Shown in pieces: positions 1 to 12,900 of a DNA stretch of 64,000 nt; position 1 is the stretch's first letter, and the number at the start of each line of letters is the position of its first letter. The notes under the pieces were generated by a model, which saw only the letters and a program-made list of their open reading frames with translations, ran no database searches and had not been told where the DNA came from. Location of the stretch: the NCBI GenBank assembly GCA_017562135.1, contig QEYB01001162.1, positions 186,001 to 250,000 on the forward strand, read 5' to 3'. The stretch comes from Dipylidium caninum (taxonomy: Eukaryota > Platyhelminthes > Cestoda > Cyclophyllidea > Dipylidiidae). A program made the position numbers and the translations under genes.

Positions 1-909
1 CCGATCACCTGTCAACGAGTCGCTGGATAACCTTATTTGGGAGTGAATAATTCCAATGGAAGGTCGGAAAAAGGCCTTTGGAGGCCTTCTGTACGGTCAG
101 TCTGTGGGGTTTTGTGGGCTTTGGACTAAGTCGTCAGTCTTTAATTCGCCTTGAGAGCGTGTCGTGGGCCAACTGGGTTGCTCGTCTACCTCCACACGAT
201 CTGTTAAGTCACACCGGAAGGACCGAGTCGGAGGAGATGCGGACGAGAAGGCGGGAGGAGACACGACTCCCTCCTCATCCTCTCCAATTCCTTGAGAAAT
301 TTATCGTCCACAATTGAAAATGTTGTTACTCTTTTGGTCAAACAGGTTCGAAGGCGACGTGGGATATTTTTTTTTTGGGGGAGGGGGGGGGAGGCACACA
401 GACGCCTCTTATGCGAGCGTTATTAGTCTCTAAGTGTGTGATTTAGTCAACCGGCCAGAGCATCGGGCAGCCGAACCCTGTGCTGTGCCTTCAGAGAGTG
501 GACCATGCTCTCGATGGCGTCTAGCCAGGATATTTCGCCTAAAACCCGACTCTTGCGTTTAAAATGGCTCGAATAAAACGGTCGGTCGCGTTGTGGGATG
601 ATTTTGATTACCGAGTAATCGTGAGTGGGAAGGCGACTCGACCCGCTGGACCAGAATGTCACACTGGGACACCTCTGGGGGGCCCCCGGCCGCCTACAAA
701 TCGGCGGTTATGCGAGGCTGCGAGGCGGTTGACCCAGCCGAGTTTGGACTCGGTGAGACGGCAGCACCCCTGAGGTGTTCAGGGTCGATCCAGCCGACGA
801 AAACACACCAAATCACGTAATAATCCACCCGAAATAATTGGATGCAGTTGGCCTCTTCTCACCTCTCATTGGCTCGGAACGACATTAATTTCTACTGGCT
901 GAACGTCAT
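1..909. other. Noncoding flank upstream of the NK2 gene
   Basis: No coding exon, RNA gene or mobile element is recognisable. The open frames here are short and overlap one another on both strands. The stretch contains a T-run followed by a G-run near 367-392 and generally CpG-rich sequence. It probably holds the distal promoter of the homeobox gene, but that is inferred from position only. Confidence 0.5.
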
Positions 910-917
910 TATAAATA
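910..917 (+). promoter_or_regulatory. Candidate TATA box of the NK2 homeobox gene
   Basis: The octamer TATAAATA lies 56 nt before the first ATG of the homeobox gene, in an otherwise mixed-composition stretch. This spacing would place transcription start near 940 and give a 5' untranslated region of about 30 nt. The match is exact, but an octamer of this kind also occurs by chance and no transcript data are available. Confidence 0.35.
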
Positions 918-972
918 ACAAAGGAAATTCGACTGATGGATAGAGAGAAAGGTGACATCTGCGTTTGACGCT

Positions 973-1069
973 ATGGCCAATTTCACCATTCGCAAATTGT
1001 TGGATCTCGATGATAACGACAGGGCGAAAGCCCCTGTGGCGCCTGCCAACCCAGTTCGCCCGAGCAAGG
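973..1069 (+). CDS. NK2 gene, coding exon 1 (TN/EH1-like motif)
   Basis: The exon codes for 32 residues plus one base. It starts at the ATG of MANFTIRK and ends before a GTAAAT donor at 1070. The ATG at 973 is preferred over an in-frame GTG at 952 because animal genes use ATG and because the TN-like motif begins immediately after it. The single leftover G joins CT at 1305-1306 to give an Ala codon, which keeps the frame open into exon 2. Confidence 0.75.
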
Positions 1070-2815
1070 GTAAATTTCGCCCTGGCTTGTGCTTCCCCCC
1101 CCCTCCCCGCCCCCACGCCTCCGCCTCCGCCTCCGGCCCCGTCTCGCGTCTCTCTGGTCCGCATCTGCCGCCCGTCGGGGCGCTCCTCCTCGGTGTGGCT
1201 GGTCGCAGACCCTCATTTCACCCGCCTGTGAATGACCACTCGGCTGCCACTCGTCTGCACTATACAGTTTATTTTTATTTATTTATTTCTTTTTTTTGCT
1301 GTAGCTGCGGTGAATCTGATACGTCCGGTGGTGGCCAAGGAGAGCGCCGCTGTGAAGCCCGACACGGCGACAATCATGTCTTCTTTTACACCCATCCAAC
1401 CGAAATTGCCGCCGACTCCGCAGTTACCGCCTCCAAGTGTGCCGCATTTGATCCCCGAGGCGGCCACGGTACTGCCGATATTCTCGTCCTCCAGCGGCCT
1501 CATCGTCAACTCGTCGTTGAAAATTGATGCTGCAGGCCAAAGAGCCTTTGACACTGTCTGGCACATCCCAGCGGGGCGACCTCTGGTGGGCACTTTCAAT
1601 GGTGTGAATGCGCCGACGATGATTCCACTGTTTGCACCATCGGGACCGACTGTTGTGTGCACGCCGAGGCCGATGGTGCAGCAGCAACAGCAACAGCAGC
1701 AGGCATTCCGACCGCAAATAACGCCGGCCGCTGGTCCACCCCAAGGAGGTCGGCCCGAAACTCGAGTGTCGACTCCCTTTCCGATCGTCTGCTTCACGAA
1801 TACCCCGGTGGTCGGCGGGCAGGTGCAATTCCGTCAACCGGCGCCGCCAGCGCCGCCGCCTCCGTTGCCGCCTCTCATTACTCCGGCCAAAAAAGACCCA
1901 CGCGTTGTCCGAGACACCTTCAACTTTTCCAATTGTCCACTGCTTCAACAACTGGTCTCGGCTCCGGACGATCCGCCCGTTAAGAAAGTGGTCATGCCTC
2001 CGCCGCCGCCGCCGCCACCTGCGCAGCCCCTGAACCGGCCGAAGCCGCCGAGCCAACCGGGGGGGCAGCAGAACCCGAGTCCAACACGGGCCGCGAAGTC
2101 GGAGGCCGAGGCCGAGCGGACAAAGTTGACCAAACGTCGCATCATTTTCAGCCGATTTCAAATTAACGAGATGCTGAGACGCTTTGAGAAACAGCGCTAC
2201 ATCACGGCGATGGAGCGCGACCGACTTGCCCACTTCATCGACTTAACTCCGACTCAGGTGGGTCCCCAGAGCCCTTTAAGTCGCCACTTCCCCCTGCCTC
2301 CTCGGTTGTAAATGGCCTCTCATCTCTCCACACCCTGGGAACATGCCTCTTCTTCCCCCTTTCCTTGTCGTTAGGTAAAAATTTGGTTTCAGAATCACCG
2401 CTACAAGACCAAGAGGGCGGGCTTGTTCGAGCTGGGCAAAGGGGCAATGACCGGCCTCTCGAAAATGCGCTCCTCGGAGGGTCGCAATTGCCGCGGCGCC
2501 GCGGCGAGTGGAAGGAATGCGGTCTGCAGAACTTCGGAGCCCGGACCCGCGCCACCGTCCTTCACGCAGGCGATGTCGCCGTCGCCGTCGTCGTCGACGT
2601 CGAATGCGATGGAGGTGGAAGCCAGCCCCGCGGAGAAGGCGGAGGCTCAAAGGCAAATTTTTAGGGTACTCGCGGAACTTCTTCAGAAACAATGCGAAAG
2701 TCTCAAAGACCTCAACATCAACGACGGTGAATCGGCGATGATTAAGGAGCTGACTGAAAAGTGTCAGGTGTCACCGCAGATCATGAAATTGTTGGAGGAA
2801 CCGGTTGAGAAGTAG
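973..2815 (+). CDS. NK2-class homeobox transcription factor (Nkx2.2/vnd-like), three exons
   Basis: This is a nuclear sequence-specific DNA-binding protein of 496 residues. CDS exons are 973-1069, 1305-2257 and 2375-2815, joined at GT-AG introns of 235 and 117 nt with matching phases (1 and 0). Residues 4-12 (FTIRKLLDL) resemble the TN/EH1 motif that recruits Groucho corepressors. Residues 40-300 are rich in Pro, Gln and Ala, with a short Gln run. The homeodomain is at 307-366 and has the invariant Trp48, Phe49, Asn51 and Arg53 plus Tyr54, the hallmark of the NK2 class. The stretch QNHRYKTKRA matches Drosophila vnd as I remember it, so Nkx2.2/vnd is the best subgroup guess. No clear NK2-specific domain follows. 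Met16 and Ile26 are unusual core residues. In other animals vnd/Nkx2.2 patterns the ventral nervous system. Class assignment is firm; the subgroup is tentative. Confidence 0.9.
1305..2257 (+). CDS. NK2 gene, coding exon 2 (linker and homeodomain helices 1-2)
   Basis: The acceptor is a clear T-rich tract ending GCTGTAG at 1304. The exon codes for the Pro/Gln-rich linker and homeodomain positions 1-44, ending in the helix 3 lead-in TPTQ. The donor GTGGGT follows at 2258. An in-frame ATG at 1232 lies inside the intron and is not needed as a start. Confidence 0.9.
2375..2815 (+). CDS. NK2 gene, coding exon 3 (recognition helix and C-terminus)
   Basis: The exon begins after TCGTTAG at 2374 with the recognition helix VKIWFQNHRYKTKRA, exactly completing the homeodomain left open at 2257. 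About 125 further residues follow, rich in Ser, Ala and Pro and then Lys/Glu, with a predicted helical tail. The stop codon TAG is at 2813-2815. The intron therefore falls between homeodomain positions 44 and 45. Confidence 0.9.
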   Translation, partial: VKIWFQNHRYKTKRAGLFELGKGAMTGLSKMRSSEGRNCRGAAASGRNAVCRTSEPGPAPPSFTQAMSPSPSSSTSNAMEVEASPAEKAEAQRQIFRVLAELLQKQCESLKDLNINDGESAMIKELTEKCQVSPQIMKLLEEPVEK

Positions 2816-2942
2816 GCGGCGCGCTTTTTGCGGCATCCTCAGGCGCCGACTGAATGAACTCAGGGCAACAACTCCACCCGCTCTTCTTCTTCCCCCTGAA
2901 GTGCCTACTGCATTCCCTGCGTAGCTCTTAGTTTTTCTCTAA

Positions 2943-2948
2943 AATAAA
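2943..2948 (+). terminator. Polyadenylation signal AATAAA of the NK2 gene
   Basis: A canonical AATAAA hexamer lies 128 nt after the stop codon of the homeobox gene, in a short AT-rich stretch. It implies a 3' untranslated region of about 150 nt. Confidence 0.7.
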
Positions 2949-3878
2949 ACATGTCATTTCGTCGACGCATGCCTTTTGGTTGTCTGAAAGGGCGACTGCA
3001 GCCTGATCAAGTGGCGGGTGAACGGGCGGTCACGGGTCGGGTTGGGGGAAGAGACAGCTCCTGGACGATGCGAAAGGCACCGCGGAGGTCGCGTCGGACG
3101 GAGGGGAGACGCTGACAGCGAGGAAGCGTGGCTCACCTCGACTGACGGGAAGCGCGTCGAGAGCATGTCGGCTGTAACTTCGCGACTGTCAGGACCAGCG
3201 GAGTGCGTGGACGTGCGTCCCATGCGAGGAGTCGCACTGTCCGCCCCGCCAACATCCGCGGGTTCCTCATGCTTCACACGTCCACGCCCCGTCCTTTCTC
3301 CCGATTCGAGCGCCCCTCAGCCGAGGAGGAGGCGGATGTGTGCCATTTCGCCTCGCAAGTCCCATTGTTCGGCTCACGAACTATCACTGACCGGCCTCTG
3401 TCACTGTCTAGTCTCATAGGCAAAAATTCCTGCAAATTTGCACATTTTCCCGTCCATTCTGTGTCATTTCTGTCCCTTCTACCACCCAGCATCAGAGAAC
3501 CGCCTGTGTGTCTGCAACTCCGCCTCAGACGTCGCATTGTCCGGCTCACCAGAACTCGCAATTCCCCCGCGCTTCAAACGCTCACCTCCTCGAGCGAGTT
3601 CCGCCTTCCAGCCTGCGAGCGCCGACGGGCTCAGAGCATTCCGACTGCCTTTCGCCATAAATAGCTCGATCACGGACTTCTCGCCCCCCCCCCACTCCCG
3701 CCAGCCCAAACCGCCCTCGTCGTGCCCGCGGCGCAGCTCGGTTAAGGCATCTCCACCCGCCATCCCTTGCCCCGAGGCCTCCCGCCGGCGAATGAGGAAG
3801 GCTGTGGCCATAAAAGTCCCTTATTAAAACCCTCCCGCTCTGTGCCCAGTTAATTGAATGTGACGACGAAGTGAGGAG

Positions 3879-3912
3879 GAGGAGGTGGCGGCGGCGGCGG
3901 AGGAGGAGGCGA
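3879..3912. repeat. GGA/GGC trinucleotide-rich repeat
   Basis: An imperfect run of GGA, GGT and GGC triplets on the + strand, continuing downstream in GGA. There is no coding context. Confidence 0.7.
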
Positions 3913-6900
3913 GCGATGAGACTCTGTCAGAAGGCCACTGGCCGGAAATCCTCCATCTCCTCGCCTCGCCTCACTGAAGGGTCAATTAACATGCGACAAA
4001 AGTGTTCACTTAATCCCGGCCAATTGCAGCCAAAGGGGCGGCCTTCGTCTCTCTCTCCGGCAGCCTCTCCACCCGCCCGCCCGCCCCATTATTCAACGCC
4101 ACAACGATATATTTGCAGCCTGTATGCTTTACTATTTTTCTCCTGACACCGTTTAGGTGATCATAATAGTTTGTGTAAATTTAAACTACATTTAATTGCA
4201 TGGTGATTTTGAAACATTTGGTTGTTCAGGTCGCAATCGGATTAAAGTGGAGTTGAGGGTGTCCTCGGAGCACCGCCATTATCCGCCAAAGGCACGTCAG
4301 GTTGGTAGGTTGACAAGGAAAATGCATATTTTGTCAGATGCTCTTGTGGCGGAGGTTCACTTGTGGCCTCCACCCACCTCCGCCTCGTCGTGTGGTGGCC
4401 CGGTTGAGGAAACACTTGAGAGGGGAGGTGACAGCCTCCACGAGGTGCTCCCTTGAGCCTGTCCTCGGCCCATCTGGGCGGCCGGAGGGGAGAACAGGCG
4501 TCGAGCAGGTGACAGGAACGCTTCCGCAGGCGCCTCCCTCGTCCGCCTTCCTCGCAGATGCACCCACACACGGCTTAATGGCGTTGAGTTGGTAAGAGGT
4601 GATGCTGTCGCGAGAACATGACAATCGTTGGGTCGATGGCATAAGGCCAACAACTATTGAAATGTTATGTTTCCGAGTTATCAGTTCATCTCAGCACCCC
4701 AATTCTGCCAACGCATTCACTCGGTGCGGGGTCAACGCAGAGCCTCACCACTTCTGTGGCATCCGGCCACGAAGGACTGGTTGTTAGCCAGTTAACACCA
4801 TCGTTGCATACCAACGTGATCGCAAAGTGTGAGGGTTCAGAGGTGTCCACTCGTCACTTTGAGTGGCGTCATTAGTGCTTTAGATGTTGACAAGAAGTGG
4901 AAAAGAGCGTTTCAATGCCCCCGCGAGGACTGCAATGCGCTGGGGCTCGTCGACCTTCTCTGGACGCCACAGTCCTCCCGGGCGATGCCCGGCAGTCGGC
5001 GTGGCAGAGGGAGGAGGCGGGGCCGGCAAATGCCACAGGCATGTCACCTGCTCCGCGTCCTTCCCGGTGACTTCAGCGGGCAATTGTCCACTGGTTAGCC
5101 AAACAATCACCTCTAATTCTGTGACATCTGTCAAATTACGTCTTTGCTCCGTGTATGACAGTGTCTACTGAAATGAATTAAGTCGTATCAGCCGTCAGCA
5201 TGAAATCTTCTATTGGTGGTGAGAAGAAGGACACAATTTATGGAGAAACAAGGCTCTTTTTATTACCACCAGTTGAAATTCTCGCCTACATTGGCGGCTA
5301 GTTCATTAGATCTGGAGCAAGGGAAAGTGGCGGTGAAAGAGTCTGTCGGGGAGAGACGCGTCCAATTGAGGAACACACAAAGGACCCCGATGAGAACCTC
5401 CATCGTCTGTCGCTACGGCATTCGAGGCTGCACTCATCCCACCGAGGTAATATACCGAGTAAAGTGGGAAAGTGGCAGTTGTGTCGTGGGAGGACTCCTT
5501 GCCGTCTCAACAGTGCTCGCCTCAAGCTCGACTGGCATACGCAAAGAAACACCTGCCAAGAAACTGTTTTTATGCCATTTGGCGGGCACTGGCAGGTGAG
5601 GTTTCTATTACCTGACACGTTCGGGTTTCCTTTCACTTATAGCGCCTCTCTCTTGACACCGAATGTTGAGTTTTTTCATGGGAGGGGTTCCAAGCCCAGA
5701 AAAAAAAGTGGAGGGAGTTTTCGAGCACCAAGATTTAGAGCACGAAATCATCCCCACAGAGTTCAGGAAATCCTACCACTGACCTCAAGTGTTGCGGTCA
5801 GCGAAGCCTCACTGTTTCAGCGGGCAGGAGTTGAAGGTGAAGGAGGAGGAGAGGACAGAAGCGTGACCTGAGCCCTATTGCTACGTGGACGGATTCCAGA
5901 TGCATTTTCGAGGTTCGTAGCAGCTCCCACGACCACTTCCAACCCGTCCACCCGCCCAGCCACCCGCCAGCTCAGCCAACTAACTTGAATTGGTTCGAAT
6001 GCTCCGTCCTAAACTGGAGTCTGAGCACTTGCAGCCCCATGGAATGAATAGGAGACCAAATCGGTGGAAATCAGTTGGACGCGGTGACTACACCCGGACG
6101 CAACCTCCCGTAGACATCCTCGCAATCTCTGATTTCACCACGCCGGTGCGAATAATCGCATTTCGCAGCATTTTACAACCGTTGTGTCTGCCCAAACGGG
6201 CCAAGCAAATGGAATATCTCGAGTTAGTATGGAGAAAGCGTCGGAGTCCTTTGCCGTCGGTTTGGAATGTTATCAAGGCAGTAAAAGACGAGAAACTGAA
6301 ATTTACTTCTGAGTGACTGTGTCCACTCCCCTCGAGACGAGGAATGCGTCTTGAGGAGGTTTGAACTCGGAGGGTCTCTCGCCTTCCCAGAAATAGATGA
6401 GAGAAGACACGGGCGCAGTGCCTCCGCCATCTCGAAGTCACCTCAGGCCTTCCACCCCCGTCACGTGGCCCAGTGAGGCGAATGAGGTGGCAGGCAAGGC
6501 GAGGAAGGTGGGGGAATGCTCGGAGGGTGTCACCGGCATCGAGGACTCCCCTCCACCCCTTGGCCGGAGGGGGTGGAGGGCGGTGGACATTTCCGAAAGC
6601 GAGGCAAAGTTGGACGGGCCTCGGAAAATGCGTCTTCGACGAGATTTAACCGAGTCTAAGTCCAGTTGAGTGGGGGTGTCGGGCGAAAGGCAAAGCTGGC
6701 GGGGAAGGCAGCGCAGGTGGCATAGAGGACAACCGTTGACCCGGCGCTGGTGAAGGTGAGTTGGAACTTTTTCGCCGCCTCAGACTCGCTTCACGTCACA
6801 AAGGTGTCAAAACTCAATCGGAGGATGAAGCGTCGCACGCAATAGTCGGAAGCAGTCTCTGGTGGATTTGAGTAATGCGACTGGAAAGGGTGAACGTTTT

Positions 6901-9900
6901 CGGATGCACCTCGCGTGGACATCCGAGGGGACGAGCGTCGCGGATTACTTTCGTCAGCGCGTGACTTTGGCCAACTTCACGTGGACAGGATGTGAGTAAA
7001 GTCCGCTTGAGTGAAGCCCCCCCCGGGCCGGAAATAATACGCAGATTAGGCAGGCGTGAAGGTGTTTTTCGCTCGGGACCACACTGAACACCGCTGAATG
7101 CTGTCCATGCCGCCACCACCACCTGCACCAGCAGCAGCCGCAGCAGCTCCAGTGAAAACGGCTTCGAGAGTCGGCGCGGCGTCGTCATCCCCAGCAGTTC
7201 TTGCAACGGTAAGGGTTTTTGTTGGCCGCGTATACTACTGATGAGGGATCATGAACAGAAGCGAGTGTGAAGGAGACGACGGGGAAGCGGCAGACACTTC
7301 GGACATGATTTACCACCGCGACACCCACCCCAAGGAATCGGGCCGGGGGGACGCTCCACTGGCCTCGCGGAGTGGACATCGAGGAAAAACACCTTCCTCG
7401 GACAAGGGAAGGGTGGACCAACAACGAAAAATGTGAAAATTCGACCCATCGCGCGAGAGAAAACAACCATGGAGGTACTTCACCGCGAACTTGGATAGGG
7501 GCACTTCTCTTCCCCCGTCCACGGGGCAGCGGTCCGCCCTGCTTGTTGTCATCCCCCTTCGGAGCGTCCTCTTTCCCGCCTCGCCTTCCTCCGCACCCCG
7601 TCGAGCGCGTGTCAACTCGCCTCCCGCTGCCCAGTCCTCGCGTTGCACCTCCGTCAAATGTCACGAGACCTGCGTGACACGTGGCAGCGCTGTGGACGAC
7701 TGACGCCTTCGCGGATTCTGCCTCGTGGAGACTCCGCGGACCGCTCCGTAGCAGTAGCCGCCGCCTCGCGTCCTCCACCACCCTCGGCCCTTCGGACGCG
7801 GGACGCTTCACAGTTCGCGACCCCTCCCCCCCCTTCGTCCAGATCATCGGGTAGTTTGAGGTCTCCGGACACCCGTCTCGTCTCCCTCCCCAACTTTCTG
7901 TCCCATGCTGCCGCTACTGGCCTTGTTGCCCACCTAACCAAAGCAAAATGCCACCCAAGTGGGCAAATTCGTGGATTTTCCTGTTTTCTTCATTAAAGAG
8001 AAGCACGTGTTAGTGGCACCACGGGGTAGAGGGGAGGGGAGGGCTTTGGGCCGCGCGCGGTTCGCCCCAAGAACCCTCGCGAGGGAGTCTCAGCCCGCCT
8101 TCTCCCGCAGCGACTTGAGGAAGCCTGTCAGTTCGTCTATGTACGACTCCAACTTCAGCGCATTTGGATCGCCCACTCCGGCGGTTGTCAACGTCCTCGT
8201 TCCCCGTTGAAGCAGTGGGTCTAAGCAAGAGGATTGGGACAAATGTCGGCGCAAGGCAGACATCCGCCAATTCCGAGGACATGGAACTGGCGCGGTATTT
8301 AGTTCTTAAGTGGAATTGTAGCTAAAACTGGACTCGCACATTGTGAATTGTCCCTCAACGGGGTTCACATATGCAAAAGCCCTTCTGATTACCCGAAGTG
8401 GGCGCCACGGCAGTCTCAAATCAGTTGGTACCGTAAGAATAAGCGGATTTGGAGGGCTTCTGCCGAATGCCGCCTATGTCCTCCATGAGGGGAGACGAAA
8501 ATTTTCCACTTTGTAATACTGGTAGGATTTCAGCTGTGTTCTAATGATTATGGATGCATTGTGGACTTTCGCGATGAGGTAGCAAGAGACCAAATTGTGG
8601 AAGGCTGCTCTTGACATTACGGGGAGGGCATCCACTGTTAAAAGACCGGATGTGTGGAATTTCGCCAGCTACGCAATTGCTTCTCATCACCAAGAAGTTA
8701 TCCGAAGGCAGTGCAAGTATAATAGGTGGTTTTTTTTATCTAAACAAGGCTTTTTAAAGATGCTTTCCGCGAGAGAGGCTTCCAGAGCACCCAGAGTGAC
8801 CACTTACCTCGACAATGATGGCGTGGGCCTTTTCTCGCCGTTTCTGCAAATCTAACAACTTATCCACTCCAAACTACTTATTTATAATTAAGTAGGCTGC
8901 AATCCAACGGCGGGAAATAAGTGTCGATTACGTTTCCATCAATGTGCATGGTCTCTAGCACCGAAGTGAAGTACTCGCGGCTCCACTCAACTCATTCAAT
9001 GATGAAAAAAGTGGTTTCGCATTACGACAGCTTCTATCAAAACTCCGTTTCCCGACCATCGAGAACCCAAGAAGCGAGCCCATTAGGCGAGTCTGCGTTT
9101 GGGGGCCCACAACCCACTGGGCGGTGATTTTCGCGGACGTCCTCGGAGTGGGGAGAAGAACAAATTAGTAAAACTTCACCTGTTGCCGAGGGGTCCGGTG
9201 CCGTTGTCGCCGAATTCTCACAAGAAACAGTCAATTCCAACGGCGAGTTCACCTCCGACAGCACTTGTTCACGTCTGCAAGGGAGAATGGATCCAGTGTG
9301 AAGTGCCCACTCGCCGAGGAGGCGGGGAGTGTGCCTCCGCTCACTACTCGCGTGGTGTTGGAGGTCAGGCGGAAGGCTCTCGGCTCGTCGGGCGACGCTG
9401 GCATGAAACCATCGTCTCAGCCGCCCTGCCGGGACGTTGATGCTGGGCCACAACCCTCGTCCGCCCAACTGCCGCGTCTAATCGGGGGAGGAGGAGATCC
9501 TCCTCGGCCTCTTTCAACGGAACCTCGTCACTACAACGCAGATGCCTTTTCCCATGAACGCCGGTTAGGCCTTCCTGCACCGCCACTTGTAGGCAAATCT
9601 CACCGAAAATGTGATTTACGCCGCCGGACACAACTCGAGGCGTGGCCAGCCGCGGCCGCCACGATTGCATAACTCACTTTGGCAAATAAATTTATGAATC
9701 GGACTGGTCCGAGTGGAGAATCCTTAAATGCTCATTCAGTCGGAATGACAGTTGACTGCGGCCTTCATTGGATTATGCCGCTTTGGTCGGGCTGACGGCG
9801 GACCGCTCGCGTCGACAGTCGGATGGTTGTCAGACCATCCGCGAGTGTCCCACGTCCTCCGATGCCGACTCGAAATCCCCCTCCACCACCAGCCTCTCGC

Positions 9901-12900
9901 CGCGAGTCGCAGCATCGTGTTGCGAGTGATGGAGAGCGTGGACCGTCAACATTTCGAACGTTGGAGAAGAGAAAAAGACAAGAGAACCAATTTTTGTCCA
10001 GACCTAGAGGAAATTCACGAAGGAATGGAGGCGGAACCCCGGTTGGAAGGGTTTTTCCTCCGTCTCTATCGCTGTAATTTGGCTCAAGCGTAGAATGGGC
10101 CGAGTTTAGTTAAACAAAAGTGCCAGGTTCTTTGGGGCCTCCTCGCCTCTTACTAGCCAATTCTGCGGGTTCACCACGAATCCAACTCACAGAAGGCCGT
10201 CAGCATCGGCAGAGTTGCCGCCAGGAGGCTGCAGACTCCTCACTCCCGGCGCTCGGGGCTCCCACCACGCGCTCGGGGGGACCAGCGGCGTCAACAGACT
10301 TTCCTCCGACGGGACCAGGAGAGAGGGGAAGGTGGCCAGAAGCTCCTCGGGCCGCGGAATCGTGGAGCCGTTCACGAATCCGCCTACGTTGGCCAAGTGA
10401 AAAGTAATGCAATGTGAACAAGTCGACTGAATGGACTAACTTTCGTGGCTAAAGTGCTGAAGGCGATCGGCCGGACGGCGTCGCGGACGTCCTCCGACCT
10501 CGAGCGACCCCGCCTTGTTGGGTTGGTTGCCAGCGGAGACTCAGGCCTCTTGAAACACCCCCCTCCAGTTGTGAGATGCCCGACTTGCTCCACGACGAAT
10601 GGGCTGACTCCTCACTTCTAGGAGTTGGGACTGTCCGACTGGTGGAGTGACTCGCCCACGTAGGGAGACGAGTCTACCGTTGAGGACTGCCTCACAGTCG
10701 CGAGCGTTTCAAGAGCTCCCCTCGAAACTCGTCCGAAAGAGCTCTTGTCGACGACGTCGACTATTTCCATACACTTCAACATGGCGGCTGATAGCGGCGA
10801 TCAAGTGAAACCGCCTCATTTCCCAAGATACCCTTGCAAACCATCCCCGGACGCAGTCTTTCGTCCTCTGGCCGGCCAGTGTCACCTGCCCACATCTTTT
10901 TTTCTTCTTCTTCTTCCTCCAGAAGCCTGCGAAGGCGACTTGTCGCCGCTGAACTGTTGGCGCGGCCAGATGCCAAATCTGGACGACCGGCCAACCGGAA
11001 AGGGCGGGAGAAAACGACCCCGATCTTCGTCCGGGAAGCGTTCACACGCCCGGCGGTGAAGTAGGTGCTTCGGTGTGAAGAGGCCTCCCGCCGGCAAAAT
11101 TCGCAACGCCTTCCGTCCGCCATCGCCAGTGGCCGAGGAGAAGGACACACTGACACTTTCCCGAGAATATTTTGACTCTTCTTGAGGAAAGAGCACTGAA
11201 CTTGTGGGCCACCTTCTCAATCCCTCTCGTGTCCGACCTCACGAACGAGGCAGGTTCCAATAAGATCCCATTTTCTTAGCCTGTCAACATTTTCTGTCCT
11301 CTTTCAACAGTCTTCGAATGCCACCGAAAATGCGTTTACTTACTCAAACGCGCGTGGTTCAGGTGAAGGAAGTGCCTTTCCAGCGATTTGCGATGCTCCA
11401 CGGAGGAGGGAGGCGGAGAGGCGGCTTCCACGGCTTGTCGAAGGGTCGACGACTGTCCGGCGGCGCTCGAGCCGTTGTGCTGTGGCCGCTCCCCGATCCC
11501 TACAGTCAGGGAAGGGTGAGAATGGCCTGAAGACAGACGGGAAAAAAGGAGCTCTACTACCCACAGGAGAGGCGAAACCACTCGAGGACGGCTTCCGGCG
11601 GGAGATTCAGCAGGTGTGAGAGGTTCAGTCCCTTGGCCGAGCCGAGGTTTGCGGGCAGGTGCAAGTCGAGGCGGGGAACTTTTGGGGGGAAGAGGCTTTC
11701 CGCGCCGGAGGAGATGTTCAGTTGGTCTTGCAGGTAGAGGGACACTGCCGACCGTTTCGATGGTCTTCCGGGTCGTGCGCTGCTCCAAAAGCAAAAATCA
11801 CTCAAATTACGTTTGATTATTTCATAAGTTCACGTTTGGACGCTGAAATGCGCTAATTCAGTAGTGCTGCGACTTTACACTCCTCCTCTTGCGAAATCGT
11901 GCCAGTAACAACACCTTCCGTGGCACCACCATGCACCTATCCACTCTTCCGGAGACGCTCTGTCATGCGAGTTGGGACTCCCCGGCGCCTCGAAAGCAGG
12001 CACATGTTTGAGATGCTGCGTTAAGGAAAAACCCGGCCCATTGCGCGCTCACTCCCCGATCACCGAGCGGCGCACAATCAGTCGGGTGTCGTTAATTTTG
12101 CGAAAAGACTATTTTTCTGTTAGTTGGAAGGCTGGTAGTCACTTCATTTCCAGGGTCTATCCTTACGCGGACTTGGACGTCACTCGTCACAAATACGTGA
12201 CGGGGCAGCATGAGAGTGTCAGAGGAAAGAGGATTCGTGAAATTCGATGCCCCGAGATCATTCCCAATGCCTTCTCACGTCTCTTCAAGTTGAAAAATAG
12301 TGAATTTTTCGGTTCACACCATTTGATTGCCCCAAAGGACACAATCATCGTCCACGCGCCCGAGGAGACGGAGGGCAGCGTCTCGGGAGGTCGGTGAATC
12401 GGCCCCCTCGGCCTTCGCACACGGGAGAGTCTCTCGCGAAGGCGGTCAGGAGAGCCAGCGTCATCGTTTTGCACCACTCCGAGGGGAGAACCTCGACACT
12501 GACAATGATTAGCATTGAGTCTCTCGGCCGAGTCGCGGGGTGTCCGAGGCCACGGCGGCCGAGAGTAGTCCGCAATTCGGGCCGTTGGAGAGCAAAACGT
12601 CATTTGTTACAAAACTCTCCACTGTTTTCGAAATGACTTTTGATGATGAGGCGGAGGCTGCTGATGCAGTTGATGATGCCTCTGTAATTGCATTTTTCGT
12701 TACTTTGGTCAGTGGAGGAGCCCACCTCCCCGCACCCTAATTGGCCTCTTCCCGCCTCCCGTCCAACTCAACGGGGAAATGAGGCATTTTGGGGGAATTT
12801 CATCAATTGTAGATGGGGAAAGAAGCCCGAAGGTAGTCGAAGCGGGGCGAGGAGGCGGCTCTGGCACTGCGGGGCAGCACCAAGAAGCCCGGGGAGGGCG

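Noticed and set aside
952..1527. 191-codon frame starting at GTG 952 through NK2 exon 1
   Set aside because: Only the first part (973-1069) is coding. A clear donor at 1070 and an in-phase acceptor at 1304 connect to the real downstream exon, and animal genes do not normally start at GTG.
5988..6005. GGTTCGAATGC, resembling a tRNA B box
   Set aside because: No A box, anticodon arm or acceptor stem is found in the preceding 80 nt.
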